Assembly: GCF_020382885.2 (NCBI RefSeq)
Contig: NC_058516.1
Location: forward strand, 10,593,902-10,657,901
Direction: 5' to 3'
Source of the DNA: Scatophagus argus
Lineage: Eukaryota; Chordata; Actinopteri; Scatophagidae
DNA length: 64,000 nucleotides
The notes under the pieces are model-generated. The model was not told where the DNA came from, ran no database searches, and saw only the letters and a program-made list of their open reading frames with translations. The translations under genes and the position numbers were made by a program. Shown here piece by piece: positions 24,480-35,446 of the stretch (within the stretch, counting starts at the first letter, position 1; each line of letters starts with the position of its first letter).

Positions 24480-25165
24480 TCACAAGCTCTCAACCCAAGC
24501 CTGGACCGCCGCTTCTGCTCCGATCCTCAGGGAGCCACTTCCGACCAGCGTGCGGCAAAAACACGCGTCAGTCAGACGGGCGGAGCACGCGGACACGAAC
24601 ACGAGACAGGTGGAGAAAAGACAAGACGGGGACAACATGAAATCATCTGCGAACAGAACGGACAACTGGTGGAAGCTGTTGTTTTTGCTCGGGCCTCCTT
24701 CACTGCACGCCGAACCAACTCCGTTTCCTCTCCTTTGCATTTTTCCTCATATATTTCGAGTCAAACGGGTGATAAACAACAGCATCCCCGTCGCCTCGCC
24801 TGTTGAAGCCACAGAAACTATATGATGAATGTTGGGTGAACGCGCAGGGGCGTGCACGGGCGCTGCAAAGCAACACCGTCACGACCTCTCTGCAGCTTTC
24901 GCCCACACCAACCTGCGGCTCTTCCCGGCTAACAAGTCCGATCTGCTAACGCTGCTTGTGGGTACTCATCTGGTCAAGGGCCGCCGCTGGAGCCGCGCGA
25001 TTAGCTTTGTGATTAACAAAAAAAAAAACAAACAAAACGAAACCCAAATGTTCCCATCACATACTGGCGACGCAAAACATCCGGCTGGATTTGCAGCGTG
25101 ACCCAGTCAAACTGCGTAAAGTTGGAGGAAGTAACGAGGCGACTTCCGCTCTAGACGCCGTTTCA
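24480..25165 (-). promoter_or_regulatory. CpG-rich region, likely zc3h12c promoter
   Basis: CpG density rises well above the surroundings (ACACGCGTCAGTC, GACGGGCGGAGCACGCGG, GCCGCCGCTGGAGCCGCGCG). An ETS-type core, AGCGGAAGTCGCC on the minus strand, lies at about 25139-25151. Its position upstream of the zc3h12c 5' exons and the absence of another gene nearby suggest the zc3h12c promoter; the direction is inferred. Confidence 0.45.
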
Positions 25166-25169
25166 GAAC

Positions 25170-27260
25170 AAAAGCAAATTCGCGGTCCTTTTAAAAAAGA
25201 CAATACCATACACCTGTGAGCAAGCTACATTCAAACTTAAATTGAAAATGTACAATAGCTCACGAATAAAATGTAAGATGTTTATAACTTCATATTTTCA
25301 GCATAACCAGGAAGCTAAATTGTGACCTATGGTTACAAGTTTAACCCTTTTTCGGCGTATTCAGGAAGCTATATTGTGAAGCATCAAGGTTAGCTTTACT
25401 AAACTCATAGCACGTTAGGAAGAAAATATAAAGTGGGATGGGCTGTGAGGTGTGAAACGGCGCCATCTTGTGGCGAAGACAAATACTGGAAAGTATGTAT
25501 ATTGCTGCGTTTAAATGAAGCTCTAACGCGTTTCTTCACACTTCCGCTCCACTGAGATTTCCATTTTTACCCTTTACTTCACTACATTTTTGATAGCTAG
25601 TTAGTTATATAGATAGTTTTATACATAGTTAATACGATTTTACACACACTGACCAGAGCTATTACAGAGGTATTACAGTGCTATGTGTTGACAAGAGCAT
25701 TATGTTGAATTCATGATTTTTTTGTTTTTGTTTTAAAAAATGATGTCATGTTTGTGCTTTAACAAACAAGTTATTTTGTGATGTACGTTTAAAAAACTGC
25801 ACCTTTTCTCTATTAAGAGTTTGCTTAATATGGGTCACAGGGGTCATGACAGTTGCAACATGGGATGGTTGCAACATGTCATTTTTCTCCAGTCAGAAAC
25901 AAGCTAGAGTGATGAATGTATATACTGACAATGTGCAAAATGAAAGTTAATTGTCTCATAAATTGTTCCGTTCTCCCTATGTCACTGAAAGCCTAATGTA
26001 TTTTATATTAATTTGCATCTTTGACATCTGCACATAAGGCCTACTCATCTAGACAAATCTATTATTATGATAAATAAATACCACTGATATTATTATAACT
26101 TCCATTTTTGATAATAATCCTTTTATTTTAACACTGAAATATATTGTATTTGTAACATGTTGCGACCATCCCCAGACATCCACAATCCCGGGGTCAGTTG
26201 CAACATCTGACTCCTTACATTCAAATAGAAATTGTGATGAATATATTTTCTGTCTATCTTTAAATGGTTTTGACTGTGAACAGACAGATGTAAGTATATT
26301 GTGTAAAAGTTTGGTTTGTCTAAGACAGGACGAGTTTTATTTTCGAGTAAACTTTCTGACCGAACCGCTAGTCAGCCGTGATCTTCCGGCATATCATGTA
26401 GAGGTATATGTGGTGCTTTTATTTTGAAGGAAGAGTCAGGAAATGTCGTTGCTGTTGTTATGCAGACTTTTTTTTTCTTTACCACTTTATAGCTTGTTGT
26501 CTTAGAAGTTAATGAAAGAAATATTTGTCTGTCGTGTTTCAGTGCATGATGTCTCATGATGAGGGATGCAATCCAGAGATTCTTCTTCTTCACAACCACT
26601 AACTTCCCGCTTGGTAACTTCTCTTCTGATAACGTGTATCTCGGTGATGAATTTAAAAATGATTGTGTCATTATATTTGCATTGGCTGGTTCATCTCTGT
26701 AGCGTTTGCTGCTGCTCGCTGTCCTCACCTCAGCTCAGCAATCTTGTACAAAATTGGACTTCTCGGCTCCTGTGAAGGATGACCGCGCACCTGTACGCAA
26801 AAACGCATCATTTGTTCACCTACAAGCAAGACGAGCGAGGCAAGCCGCAGGTGATTCTGTTGTGTTCGAAGTCAGTCAGTTAATGAGAGAATGTAGCAGG
26901 GACAAAAGGTCATTTTCAAGATGGCCTCGTTTTAACAGCCATTATCATATGCAGTGCAAATGAATTTTCAGGATGATATATTGGTGTAACACGCTGAGAA
27001 TATTAACTCAGATTCAGGTTAAGATTTTGCCTGCACATAAACCAAGCAGCCGAGTGTGATCCTGCACCATCTGGTTTGAAGCTGCATGCGCTTCGTCTGT
27101 TTGAACGCAAAGCGGCGCACTCCTGTCATATAAGCAATGTTTCATTCTGAGCATTCAAACCGTGTGCTTCATGGACTGAGAAATGAAGGATATCAAGCAT
27201 TTTTTTTAGTGTCTGGAATGTCTTTGTTTAAATATCTCTGTGTTTATCTCCGCCTTCCAG
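25170..27260. other. Intergenic, AT-rich, no gene seen
   Basis: No conserved frame. It contains a 17-bp inverted repeat (25863-25879 and 26155-26171) around GTTGCAACAT motifs, MITE-like, and a 38-bp stretch at 26335-26372 that recurs inverted at 33278-33314. Confidence 0.5.
25863..26171. repeat. MITE-like inverted repeat around GTTGCAACAT motifs
   Basis: GGATGGTTGCAACATGT at the left matches the reverse complement of ACATGTTGCGACCATCC at the right with one change. GTTGCAACAT also occurs outside each arm. No target-site duplication was recognised. Confidence 0.4.
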
Positions 27261-27343
27261 GATGACCATCAACGCAGAATTCCAGCTGCAAATCCATCAT
27301 TTCCCAATGGACGAACACTCCTGTCCTCTTGTCTTCTCCAGCT
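27261..27343 (+). pseudogene. Orphan GABA-A receptor gamma-type exon (Cys-loop exon)
   Basis: An 83-bp block sits between a good acceptor (CGCCTTCCAG) and a good donor (GTGAGTATT). It reads [14 protein letters not shown] then [13 protein letters not shown], matching the conserved segment of GABA-A gamma subunits ([26 protein letters not shown]). The family's exon here is also 83 bp with the same phase, as I recall it. The first cysteine of the Cys-loop is replaced by Phe (NAEF for NAEC), which would abolish the defining disulfide. No neighbouring receptor exon was recognised within several kb on either side. I read it as a relic of a duplicated or lost gamma-subunit gene; an exon with very long introns is less likely. 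Confidence 0.7.
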
Positions 27344-29178
27344 GTGAGTATTGGCAGTCATATGCACTCATGCAACAGACGAAATACATCTAATATCTCC
27401 TGAATGTAGGAAAAAAGGCCATAAATCCAACTGAAAGGTTGGGAAACACGTGCTCTGAGAAGGGTGAAATCAAAGTAGACTTTTAAAGTTGAGTACTGAA
27501 AACAACCTCAGCAGTTAACCCACCTCAACACAAACTTAGCCTGAAGTGCTAAGATGTTTCTGGTGTTCTAGGGAGTCCAGGCGATTGGCGAGGCCGTTTG
27601 TGGTGTCCCAGTTACAGCGGGAACCATTGATTATGGGATTGAACCGCCCCTACAGGAGGATATTTACTAAGCCTGCCACAATGCAAACACTATATGAGAC
27701 CTGATGTTGGAGCTTTAACTAGAAGACAGATGAAAGCCGTATGAGAAAGAAAACGTCGGTTCAATAGCTGAAAGTCGTCAGTCGTGAGTCATAAATCAGT
27801 TGCAGCAGTTATTTTGTTTACATTTCTTTGTGAGCAGAAGATAAAGATAAAGAACCCGTAACGAGGCTGACAGGGACTTTATGAAAAACGTCTCTTTTAT
27901 TAGCATCAGCTGTAGAAAATCTATGTTTCTAGGTGGCATTTAGGTGGTCGTGTAAAATAGACAATTTTGTCTTCTTTTGACAGTTTAACAGTTCTAGTCT
28001 AGTGACAGTCTAAATGCACGTTTATGTTAAGATTCGGGACCGTCTGGTGTTGAAGAAATGCATCAGAATGTGTAAAAATTGTGACAAAGCCATCTTAGTT
28101 TCCCCCCGCTTCTTCAACCGCCCCCTTTTTTTGAAAAATGTTACTGAAAGCCAGATCCAAATGGTCAGTGTGCCTGATTTATAGAGTTTTAATCACCTCT
28201 CAGAGCAGAACGCAAACTTCTTGATGACATCCAGAGTCAATTTTTTGAGTGAGCAGCAAGTGTTTCCCTGTCTGTTTTGCATGTTGCTAGCCCAGTCTTC
28301 CTACTCACTGTACATCAAGATATCTGCTAAAGATAGGAACAGGATATTTACATTTTGTACCATTGTGCATGAGCCATGCTATTTGTGCCACAAAAGGCTG
28401 GCCATGCTTGACGGCTGTGTGCAAGAAATCGCATTTTCAGCACATTTCCCCACACATCAATCAGGTGACAGCTGTAGCACAAAGTCTCTGTCATTAAATC
28501 ATTTGTCGGAACTTCCAAACTCCATGTTACAACTTGTCTTTATTGAGTGATCAATTACTGCATGACTGTTCAGGTCCACAGTGCAGTGTGATTCACAGGC
28601 TTTGCAAAAAAAGTTTCTGATAAAAGTGAAAATATCAGCTTGAAAAATAGCAATAGTTCATGAAGAAGCTCATGAGTCAAAGTACTGACACATGATAGTA
28701 TTGATACTTCTGACAACCTTATGAATGTCTGTACAAAATCTCACCTCAGTCCATCAATAGTGGCGGTGGTGGTGACAAAGCCATCGCTAGTGTCGATAAA
28801 CATAATTTAATGCAAGCAAAACCAATCAGAAATGTTGAATGTCATTTTAGCAGACCTGACACTGTTATTGGCAACATACTATTTAAACCCAACACAGCTC
28901 AGTTACACTACTTGCAAAATGGTCGCCCAGTAAAGAATGTTCCACGCACATGATTGCATAGTTGGACTGGTGCCACGAAACCCATATGTAAGACGTGTGG
29001 AGGATACAATCAAGCGAAGTGGAGAACCTTTAAACATGTTGACTCGTTTAGACGCTGGAGCAGTTTTTTTTTCATTTTATTTGTTTATATTTTGTGCGTG
29101 TCTTTTCTTGAGAGTGAAATAAAATATTCAGGCTTCATCCCTGCAAGCTAAAGACACCCCGGATGGAATTTTTCTGAA

Positions 29179-29214
<36 letters not shown>

Positions 29215-30200
29215 AAGCAAGTGGCTGTAACCCAGGGATATTTGTACATACAGTATATTGGTGCTTTTATTTTCACAGAACTGAGAAAGGAAGGAAGGCT
29301 GCGTATGAAAGGAAGTGCTGGAGCGTTGCGTACACGTGCGGCGTAATTTCGACCGAGTCTTAGGTGCAGCATCTTTAAAATGTGGTCGTAAACACGGTGG
29401 TTACGGCTGATCTGAGGAGTCCGGTATAAATCCTAGCAGCTGTAATTAAAACCGAATGAGACAGGAATATGGAGATGAGGACATGCAGGGAAACTGGCTG
29501 AAATTGGTTATACTGTACTTGACAAACTGCAATTTATGAAAATGTGCCGTGGTGAGCGTGTAAGATAAATGATGAAAATTACAACAGGAAGGAATCCTTT
29601 TTTACTTACTTGACATTCAAAATGGATTGAATGATTTCTTGCAGGAGACGTATTGCTTGTGTGAATGTTGAGTATTTCAGTAGTCGTTGCAGTCCTGTTG
29701 ATGCGAGGCGAGATGGGAGATGAAACAGATGACACAGTTAAAATGGTTGATCTTTTCAAGTTCTTCTGCTGATTATCAAACTGTTCTCAGAGCTGGCAGC
29801 ATATTTTGCAGTTTGAATTCGCTTCAGTAAAGTACTTGATATTCTTTTTTTTTGTTGTTTTCCATGTTTTTACACTTGCTATCCCCCAAAGCAAATATTA
29901 CTCCTAATGTGAGGCATTGAGGCTCCAGTTGGGCAGATTAAAACAAACAAAAAAAAGTTTAAAACTTACAAACGTGGATTATCTTCTCTAGGAACAGGAA
30001 AAATGTCTTGGCTTTTATGAAATACAGAAATACAGGTGCTGAACCTGCCCAAAGGCGTGAACAGTCATCGCCCACCCAACAGTGTTAAATATGTGCCCTG
30101 TGCCAAAAAAGGTAAATTTATCTAATCTGACCTGGCAGTCGGCTGCTTGTTGTAATTTCATGCATATTTTAGTCAATGGAGTACAGTTACTGTTACAGTG
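27344..30200. other. Intergenic, no gene seen
   Basis: Short open frames have no family signature. A CT run lies at about 29180-29210. Confidence 0.5.
29180..29210. repeat. CT microsatellite
   Basis: About 15 CT units without interruption. Confidence 0.9.
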
Positions 30201-30265
30201 CAGTACAGTTACCCCCCCCCCCATGGACTCTCAATGAGAACAAGGAAAAACTACTTACAGCCTAC

Positions 30266-30870
30266 TCAAAGAGGGATCCCCTCCGGGACAGTCAGCTGGT
30301 GGTGGTGCCAGAAGTGGGCTGATGGTGCGATGGTGGGTGAGGGGATGTCATGTGGTCGAGGTAGAGGAGGTATCTGTCGCAGTGAGTGGTGGTCTTCCTC
30401 AAAGCTGAGCCACTCCTTTGTGTCAGACGTCTTTGGCCACTTTATCCTCTCCTTCACAGGTTCAGGCTGTGGCATCTGTGGCAATGCTCCCTTGGGATGT
30501 AGGTGACAAAGGTGCTGAGAAGTACCCAGGGCTATGGGGTGCATCCTGGTTGGGGATTTCCTGCGTCTCACCGGGTTCTAGACCTGTGTCTGCAACAGGG
30601 GCATTTTACCTCTGGTGCTTTTCCAGTTGTGGTGGTTTGGATGAGCCTTCTCCGTGTCCTGGTTCCTGTCCTGGCCATAACCTCTCGGGAGACTCTGGGG
30701 GTGTTGCTTGTGTGGTACTTTAGTAGCTTGCTTGGTGTCCTCTTGCGAGTGCTGTGTATGGGGTTGCTGGCCCCACACACCCACACCAGTCTTTCCTGGA
30801 GGTCAGCTGTTTTTCCAGCGTCACCCTTGTTTCTCGGTCGTCATCGGTTTGGTGATTTTCATACATCAGA
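30266..30870 (-). mobile_element. Non-LTR retrotransposon ORF fragment (LINE-type)
   Basis: The minus-strand frame holds EPVKERIKWPKTSDTKEWLS, resembling the 'RIKWP...W..F' segment ahead of the reverse transcriptase in several fish LINE-type proteins. Upstream sequence in the same direction is Gln/His/Pro-rich. No reverse-transcriptase motif is present and the frame changes, so this is a degraded 5' part. The assignment is by remembered resemblance only. Confidence 0.4.
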
Positions 30871-31959
30871 GACATCATTTTAAAACAATGAAAATAAATT
30901 GAAAATCAAGAAATCGTCATTAAAAACTTACTAAATTGCAGAATCAAGATAAAAGATAAAACAAATGGATGTTTTTTATTAATTGTAGTGTCTCTGCAAA
31001 ACAGCTGGAATCATGCATAAACATCGTAGATTACATAAGAGGTAAGTAAACTGAGGTTATATTCGGCACAGTCTTCGCAGTGTAAAACCAGTCGGTCTCG
31101 ATTAATGTTCAGAGATAATGACATAAACAAGTCACGACATATTTTTTTCTGTTGCAGTGTGTTCCAGCTCCCAGGAAGCGTTTTGTTGGAAGGAACTCCG
31201 GGTACACAATTCATTAACTTCATGTTTGGTTTATCCCAAGGACTTCCCCTCTGAAAACTAGAAGTACAACATGTTTATTGAAGCGCTATCTGTCGTGTGT
31301 TGCGTGGTAAGTTGTTTCCTGTCTCTCCTCTCATTGTCTTAACATACACATCATGCCAGTGAAGTTGCCATTGGAGACCAGAGCTTTTTTTTTTATTATT
31401 ATTTGTTGAGTTGAACACAGAGGCTTTTTCTTTGCAAAGTGCCAGGAACCTGAAAGATTTAATCAAAGTGCAGGAAGTCTCTGCTTTTATTTTTATTTAT
31501 TTATTGATACACGTTTCAACAAATATAAATTAAAAAAATAAAAGTTATTCCATGTGCAGGACAATAGCCAGCATGCTGGTTTCTTGTCTTCCATCTGTCA
31601 GCCCCCATTTAGGTCATTTTCTTTCCCGAAACAAGAAAATCTGACGTGCAAAGAGGTTGTTGTTGACAGACTTCTGAATGTATCAAACATTAACAACTTG
31701 CAATGTGCCGTAACTGTGATTTTTACACTTTTGTCAGGTATATATCACACTCACCAGAGGATGAACTTCAGCAGAGTCATGTAAATATCTCTCCTTGAAA
31801 ATTGGCGATTATGTCATCAACAGCCATGACAATGTGTGTGTGTGTGTGCGCCCCCTGCTGGAACAGTGTCAGGGCTCTTTGTCTCACACAAATATCCTTA
31901 CGTACATATACACACAACATAAACATGCACACTTGTATATGCGGTGTTTATTTTCTGTA

Positions 31960-32310
31960 CAGAGGTAAGTTCATATGGTGCTTAAGTATGTTATTGTGAT
32001 AGTATGTTGTGTATGTCAGGTTATTCTGTGTGTTTATGAACTTACATTAATGTTATTGTATGTATGTTGTGTTGTATGTCGGTAAGTGTGTTATTAAATG
32101 TGTCTATGTTATAGTATGTTCTTTGTATCGTGTTATTGTGTGTTTAGGTACTTGCATACACACATACTCACAGATACATCCATACATATTAAGTTATGTG
32201 CATGTTGTGTTGAACGTAGGTAAGTGTGTTATAGTATGTTGTGTATATCATGTTTGCTTGTATTTATGTACGTACATCCATACATATTATTGTATGTATA
32301 CGTTACAGTA
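31960..32310 (+). repeat. Degenerate GT-rich minisatellite
   Basis: Variants of GTATGTTGTGTATGTC and GGTAAGTGTGTTAT recur at intervals of roughly 70-140 bp, interleaved with TACATAC-type stretches. The encoded frames are repeats, not a gene. Confidence 0.6.
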
Positions 32311-32671
32311 TGTTTTACATGAACGCTTCCATGTGTGTGGAGGCACATGGACATCATGAGCTTTGAAGCACCATGTTAACCAGGCACGGAGCTGACAGTA
32401 AAAACGTGCTGCTGTGGTCTCTTTTTCATTATGGAGATGTGCAAACAAGGTTCTGTGTGTAGTGTTGTCAGGCTAACATGTAGGATGTTCAGAGTGTGGT
32501 CTTCAAAGCAAGTCATTGTGTCTGGAGTCTGAGAAAAGGTGGCTGAGTGTGTGGTTAAGCAGAAGTGAAAACCAAGAATATTAGAATATAGAGTATTAGA
32601 AATTAGAGAATATGATTGTGTACAATATAAGAGAGTATAATATACAAGGATTATATAAAAAATATAATTGT

Positions 32672-32705
32672 ATTATATAAGTATTGCTGATAATACTTAT
32701 ATAAT
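32672..32705. repeat. Perfect AT-rich palindrome
   Basis: ATTATATAAGTATT and its exact reverse complement are separated by six bases (GCTGAT). It lies in a very AT-rich stretch (32580-32720). Confidence 0.85.
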
Positions 32706-33019
32706 ATAATAATATACTTAAATGCAGGACTTTTACTGAGGAATCTGCATACTGACTCATATGTTTGTGTTGAAATGAATGGACTCCAGTGATGCCAAAC
32801 TGAAAGAGATCTCCAGCAGTATTATACATGGGAAATAACGGCAATATTGTGTGGCTCCATGTTGTGATGATTATTCTAATTTCTGCATCAGTTAAGTTCA
32901 ATAAATCTTGACCCGCGGCACATACTGGGGGGTCCATATGTGCCCCAGAGACAGGGACAGGTGTCTCAGCAGTCTAGTCTAAAATCAAAAGTGCAAATTT
33001 AAGAGAGTACAGCCCACGT

Positions 33020-33105
33020 CTCCGCAGCCGTGGCGTGACGTGTTAGAACGCGACCATAAGTTGCAGACAGTCGATTGAGCAGCGCCTGGTTCGATTCCTT
33101 GTTGT
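33020..33105 (+). mobile_element. tRNA-like SINE head (Ser/Leu-like)
   Basis: GCCGTGGCGTGACGTGTTAG resembles the D-arm/A box of tRNA-Ser/Leu (GTGGCCGAGTGGTTA). It is followed at proper distance by a perfect B box, GGTTCGATTCC. Arms do not pair well enough for a working tRNA. Confidence 0.5.
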
Positions 33106-33277
33106 GGAAGTCTTATTCGTATTTTTATTACTTTTGATTTCTGACAAAGGAGAGGACACTCACTGATCGCACCACCACCACCATCTGCACATGGAGAGTA
33201 AAAGAAGTTACTCTCTGAAGTTAAGATTACAAAACGAAATGACAACTAACAAGCCATAGAGAAGTATGGTGCACTGA

Positions 33278-33314
33278 ACTAGCAGTTCGGTCAGAAAGTT
33301 TACTCGAAAATAAA
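33278..33314 (-). repeat. Inverted copy of the 26335-26372 repeat
   Basis: TTTACTCGAAAATAAA and TTCGGTCAGAAAG here are the reverse complement of the block at 26335-26372, with about two differences over 37 bp. This suggests an interspersed repeat of unknown class. Confidence 0.55.
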
Positions 33315-33446
33315 GACAGGTGTGCGTAAGTGCGACCTTAAGAACAACCTGGAACAGCCCCCTCCACAGTAACATTAAGCGGTCGTTCTTTCTTTCCTGG
33401 TAAAAAGAACTGTTCAGCAATATGACTTGTTTTATAACACTCAGTA

Positions 33447-33540
33447 AATGAACCAGCCGCAGGAGTCGAACCTTTGACCACTGCAGAGGACAGACAGCCT
33501 CATCACACGGAGCGCACGCCCTACCGACCGGGCTACAGGT
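33447..33540 (-). mobile_element. tRNA-like SINE head (Lys-like D-arm)
   Basis: On the minus strand, TAGCCCGGTCGGTAGGGCG matches a tRNA D-arm/A box and GGTTCGACTCC is a full B box. The anticodon region is expanded and the acceptor arms do not pair, so this is a SINE head or tRNA pseudogene. Confidence 0.55.
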
Positions 33541-33603
33541 GCACTCACCTGCTCTGGCGTTCTCACCAAGTGTTCGACGTGTCCAGCGGAGGTGGGGAAA
33601 CCG

Positions 33604-33648
33604 TGATGGATAGATACTTTATTGATCCTGAGGGAAATTCAAATTCGA
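33604..33648 (-). mobile_element. Severely truncated LINE 3' tail
   Basis: On the minus strand the sequence reads GAATTTCCCTCAGGATCAAT then AAAGTATCTATCC, the usual end of fish LINE 3' UTRs with its short tandem tail. Only about 45 bp is recognisable. Confidence 0.55.
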
Positions 33649-33837
33649 GGTCTACCACGATTCGGAGAAAGGGAAAAAATAATATATTTAGGATTTATTG
33701 GTTTGTGTTGAGGGCGAAATTTCAAATTATTCTAAAATGTTTACTTGTTTTGTCTTTGTTTTTCAAAAAAGATATACATCTCATTTTGACTTAATGAGAT
33801 CTTAATCCCAGAGACAGGTGTGTCTCTCACGGCAACC

Positions 33838-33912
33838 TGGGCGTGGTGGCGTAGAGGGTTAAGAACGCGGCAACCATCGAATGAGTGTATGGGTGCCGGG
33901 TTCGAAACTCAT
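33838..33912 (+). mobile_element. tRNA-like SINE head (Ser/Leu-like)
   Basis: GGTGGCGTAGAGGGTTAAG resembles a Ser/Leu-type D-arm, and GGGTTCGAAACTC provides the B box. The following 150 bp (C/G runs, 33950-34040) may be the SINE body. Confidence 0.45.
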
Positions 33913-34272
33913 TACGTTATCACGCCCGGGGATCCCTACACCCGGTTTGACGTGGTGTGGGGTCGTTTGGGGGGGCCCCCCTCCCCCCTTTCGGCTCTCC
34001 TCCGCGCCTCCCCGACGTGTCTGCACGGGGATCATTTACTCCCCACTATTAACAGCTGGGGTCATGAATAGAACTGTAAACCGCTGGCCTTTTCAAAAAG
34101 TATCGTGTGTCTACCTGGTCAAAAACAATTTGCGTGTTTGTGGCAAGTTTAGTTCGGAGCTTGTTATGATGATGCTAACGACGAAACGTCTTGATGAGAA
34201 GGAAGGTCTCGCGCGAGTCGGCGGCAAGAGTACGAGCGTCGTCATGCGCGGGTCCTTTCAATCAAGAAACGT

Positions 34273-34612
34273 CGGCGTTGGTGGAGCGTTGCGCTGTTTT
34301 GTCGGTGAAATGTGTGATCGCATGGAAGATTTTGGACGCCTGTAAAATGTTCGACCGAAGTCAAGAAGCTGGAGTGTTTGTGTGTTACTTGAGTCGGCGA
34401 CGCTAAGCGTCAAAAACAGGGGTCGGTCGGTCGGTGGAGTGCAAAGAAGTGACCGAACGCCAAGGTGGTGGAGCGTTGCGTTGTTTTGTCTGCCGTATGG
34501 AAGATTTTGGACGCCTGTAACACGACAAAGAGTATCAACGGTGAGTATTAAATGTTCGACCGAAGTCAAGAAGCTGGAGTGTTTGTGTGTTACTTGAGTT
34601 GGCGATGCTAAG
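34273..34612 (+). repeat. Diverged tandem duplication, CpG-containing, about 200-bp period
   Basis: GGAAGATTTTGGACGCCTGT occurs at about 34324 and 34499, and ATGTTCGACCGAAGTCAAGA at about 34348 and 34551. The second copy holds an extra insert with a donor-like AACGGTGAGTATT. Purpose unknown; an old promoter or exon duplication is possible. Confidence 0.65.
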
Positions 34613-34969
34613 CGTTGCTACGGCGAGCTTGGAGCACACGGTTAGCATGTCCAGGTTTAGCTTGAGCTTTGAGCTTGAAATTGCATACTGATACAAGTTG
34701 TACTGAAATGTAATGTTTTCGTCTTCGTGAATCGTTGGCAAGCACCCCTTAGTCATGTTGTCAGTGCTAAGGTGCTAATGAATAAGTGCAGACTGTTTCG
34801 GTAGGTTGTGGTATTGTAGCATCTTGGACAGCGTTAACCTTACGGGTGAAATTGTCGTATTTTTCTCTTCTTTGAAACGCCGGGACCGAGCGTGCCAAAT
34901 TATTGTTTTGTTTTTTGGTGATAGTGAGTTGTTGTATGTATGATCTTGGACAGGTCATATAATACCGAT

Positions 34970-35351
34970 GCCCTGTACATGACGGGCCAAAGCCTCCTCC
35001 ACCTTCTGAGGAAACTTGGGGGCCTTTGGAGTGTGCAGGGCCCTCCTAAAGACTTTTTATTACTCTGACATTCACCACACTGTGTCCTTCATTCAGGACA
35101 CAGGTCCTTCATTCCCAGTGCTGTTAGACTGTATAATTCAGTGGTCTGGTCCTCTTTTCCTCCCTTATGTGGACTTGTATATAGCTGTATGTTGTCCTGT
35201 GTTTACTGTACTTTGTAAATTGTTAATTTATTTTACCTGTATATTTTTTGTAACTGTTTTTGCACATTTTTTGCACTCTTTTTCTGTTCTTGTGAGCTGG
35301 CACGACAAGTGAATTTCCCCACTGCTGGATCAATAAAGTTCATCTTATCTT
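34970..35351 (+). mobile_element. 5'-truncated LINE, C-terminal codons and 3' UTR
   Basis: Codons resemble the conserved LINE tail (LLHLLRKLG, then after one frameshift AFGVCRALLKTFYYS). A 3' UTR with GCACATTTTTTGCACTC follows, ending GTGAATTTCCCCACTGC, AATAAAG and the CTTATCTTA tail. This is the usual end of fish non-LTR elements; the exact clade is not resolved. It abuts the STAT1-like remnant. Confidence 0.75.
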
Positions 35352-35446
35352 ACACACAGGGTCAAATTAATCAAGACTTGAACTGAAAACTTAGAACGAT
35401 GCCAGGCTTTGGAAAGTTTTGAAATGTGTTCTACTGCATTTGTCAG

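Noticed and set aside
28221-28550. 109-codon plus-strand frame
   Set aside because: No family signature, AT-rich context and no splice or promoter support.
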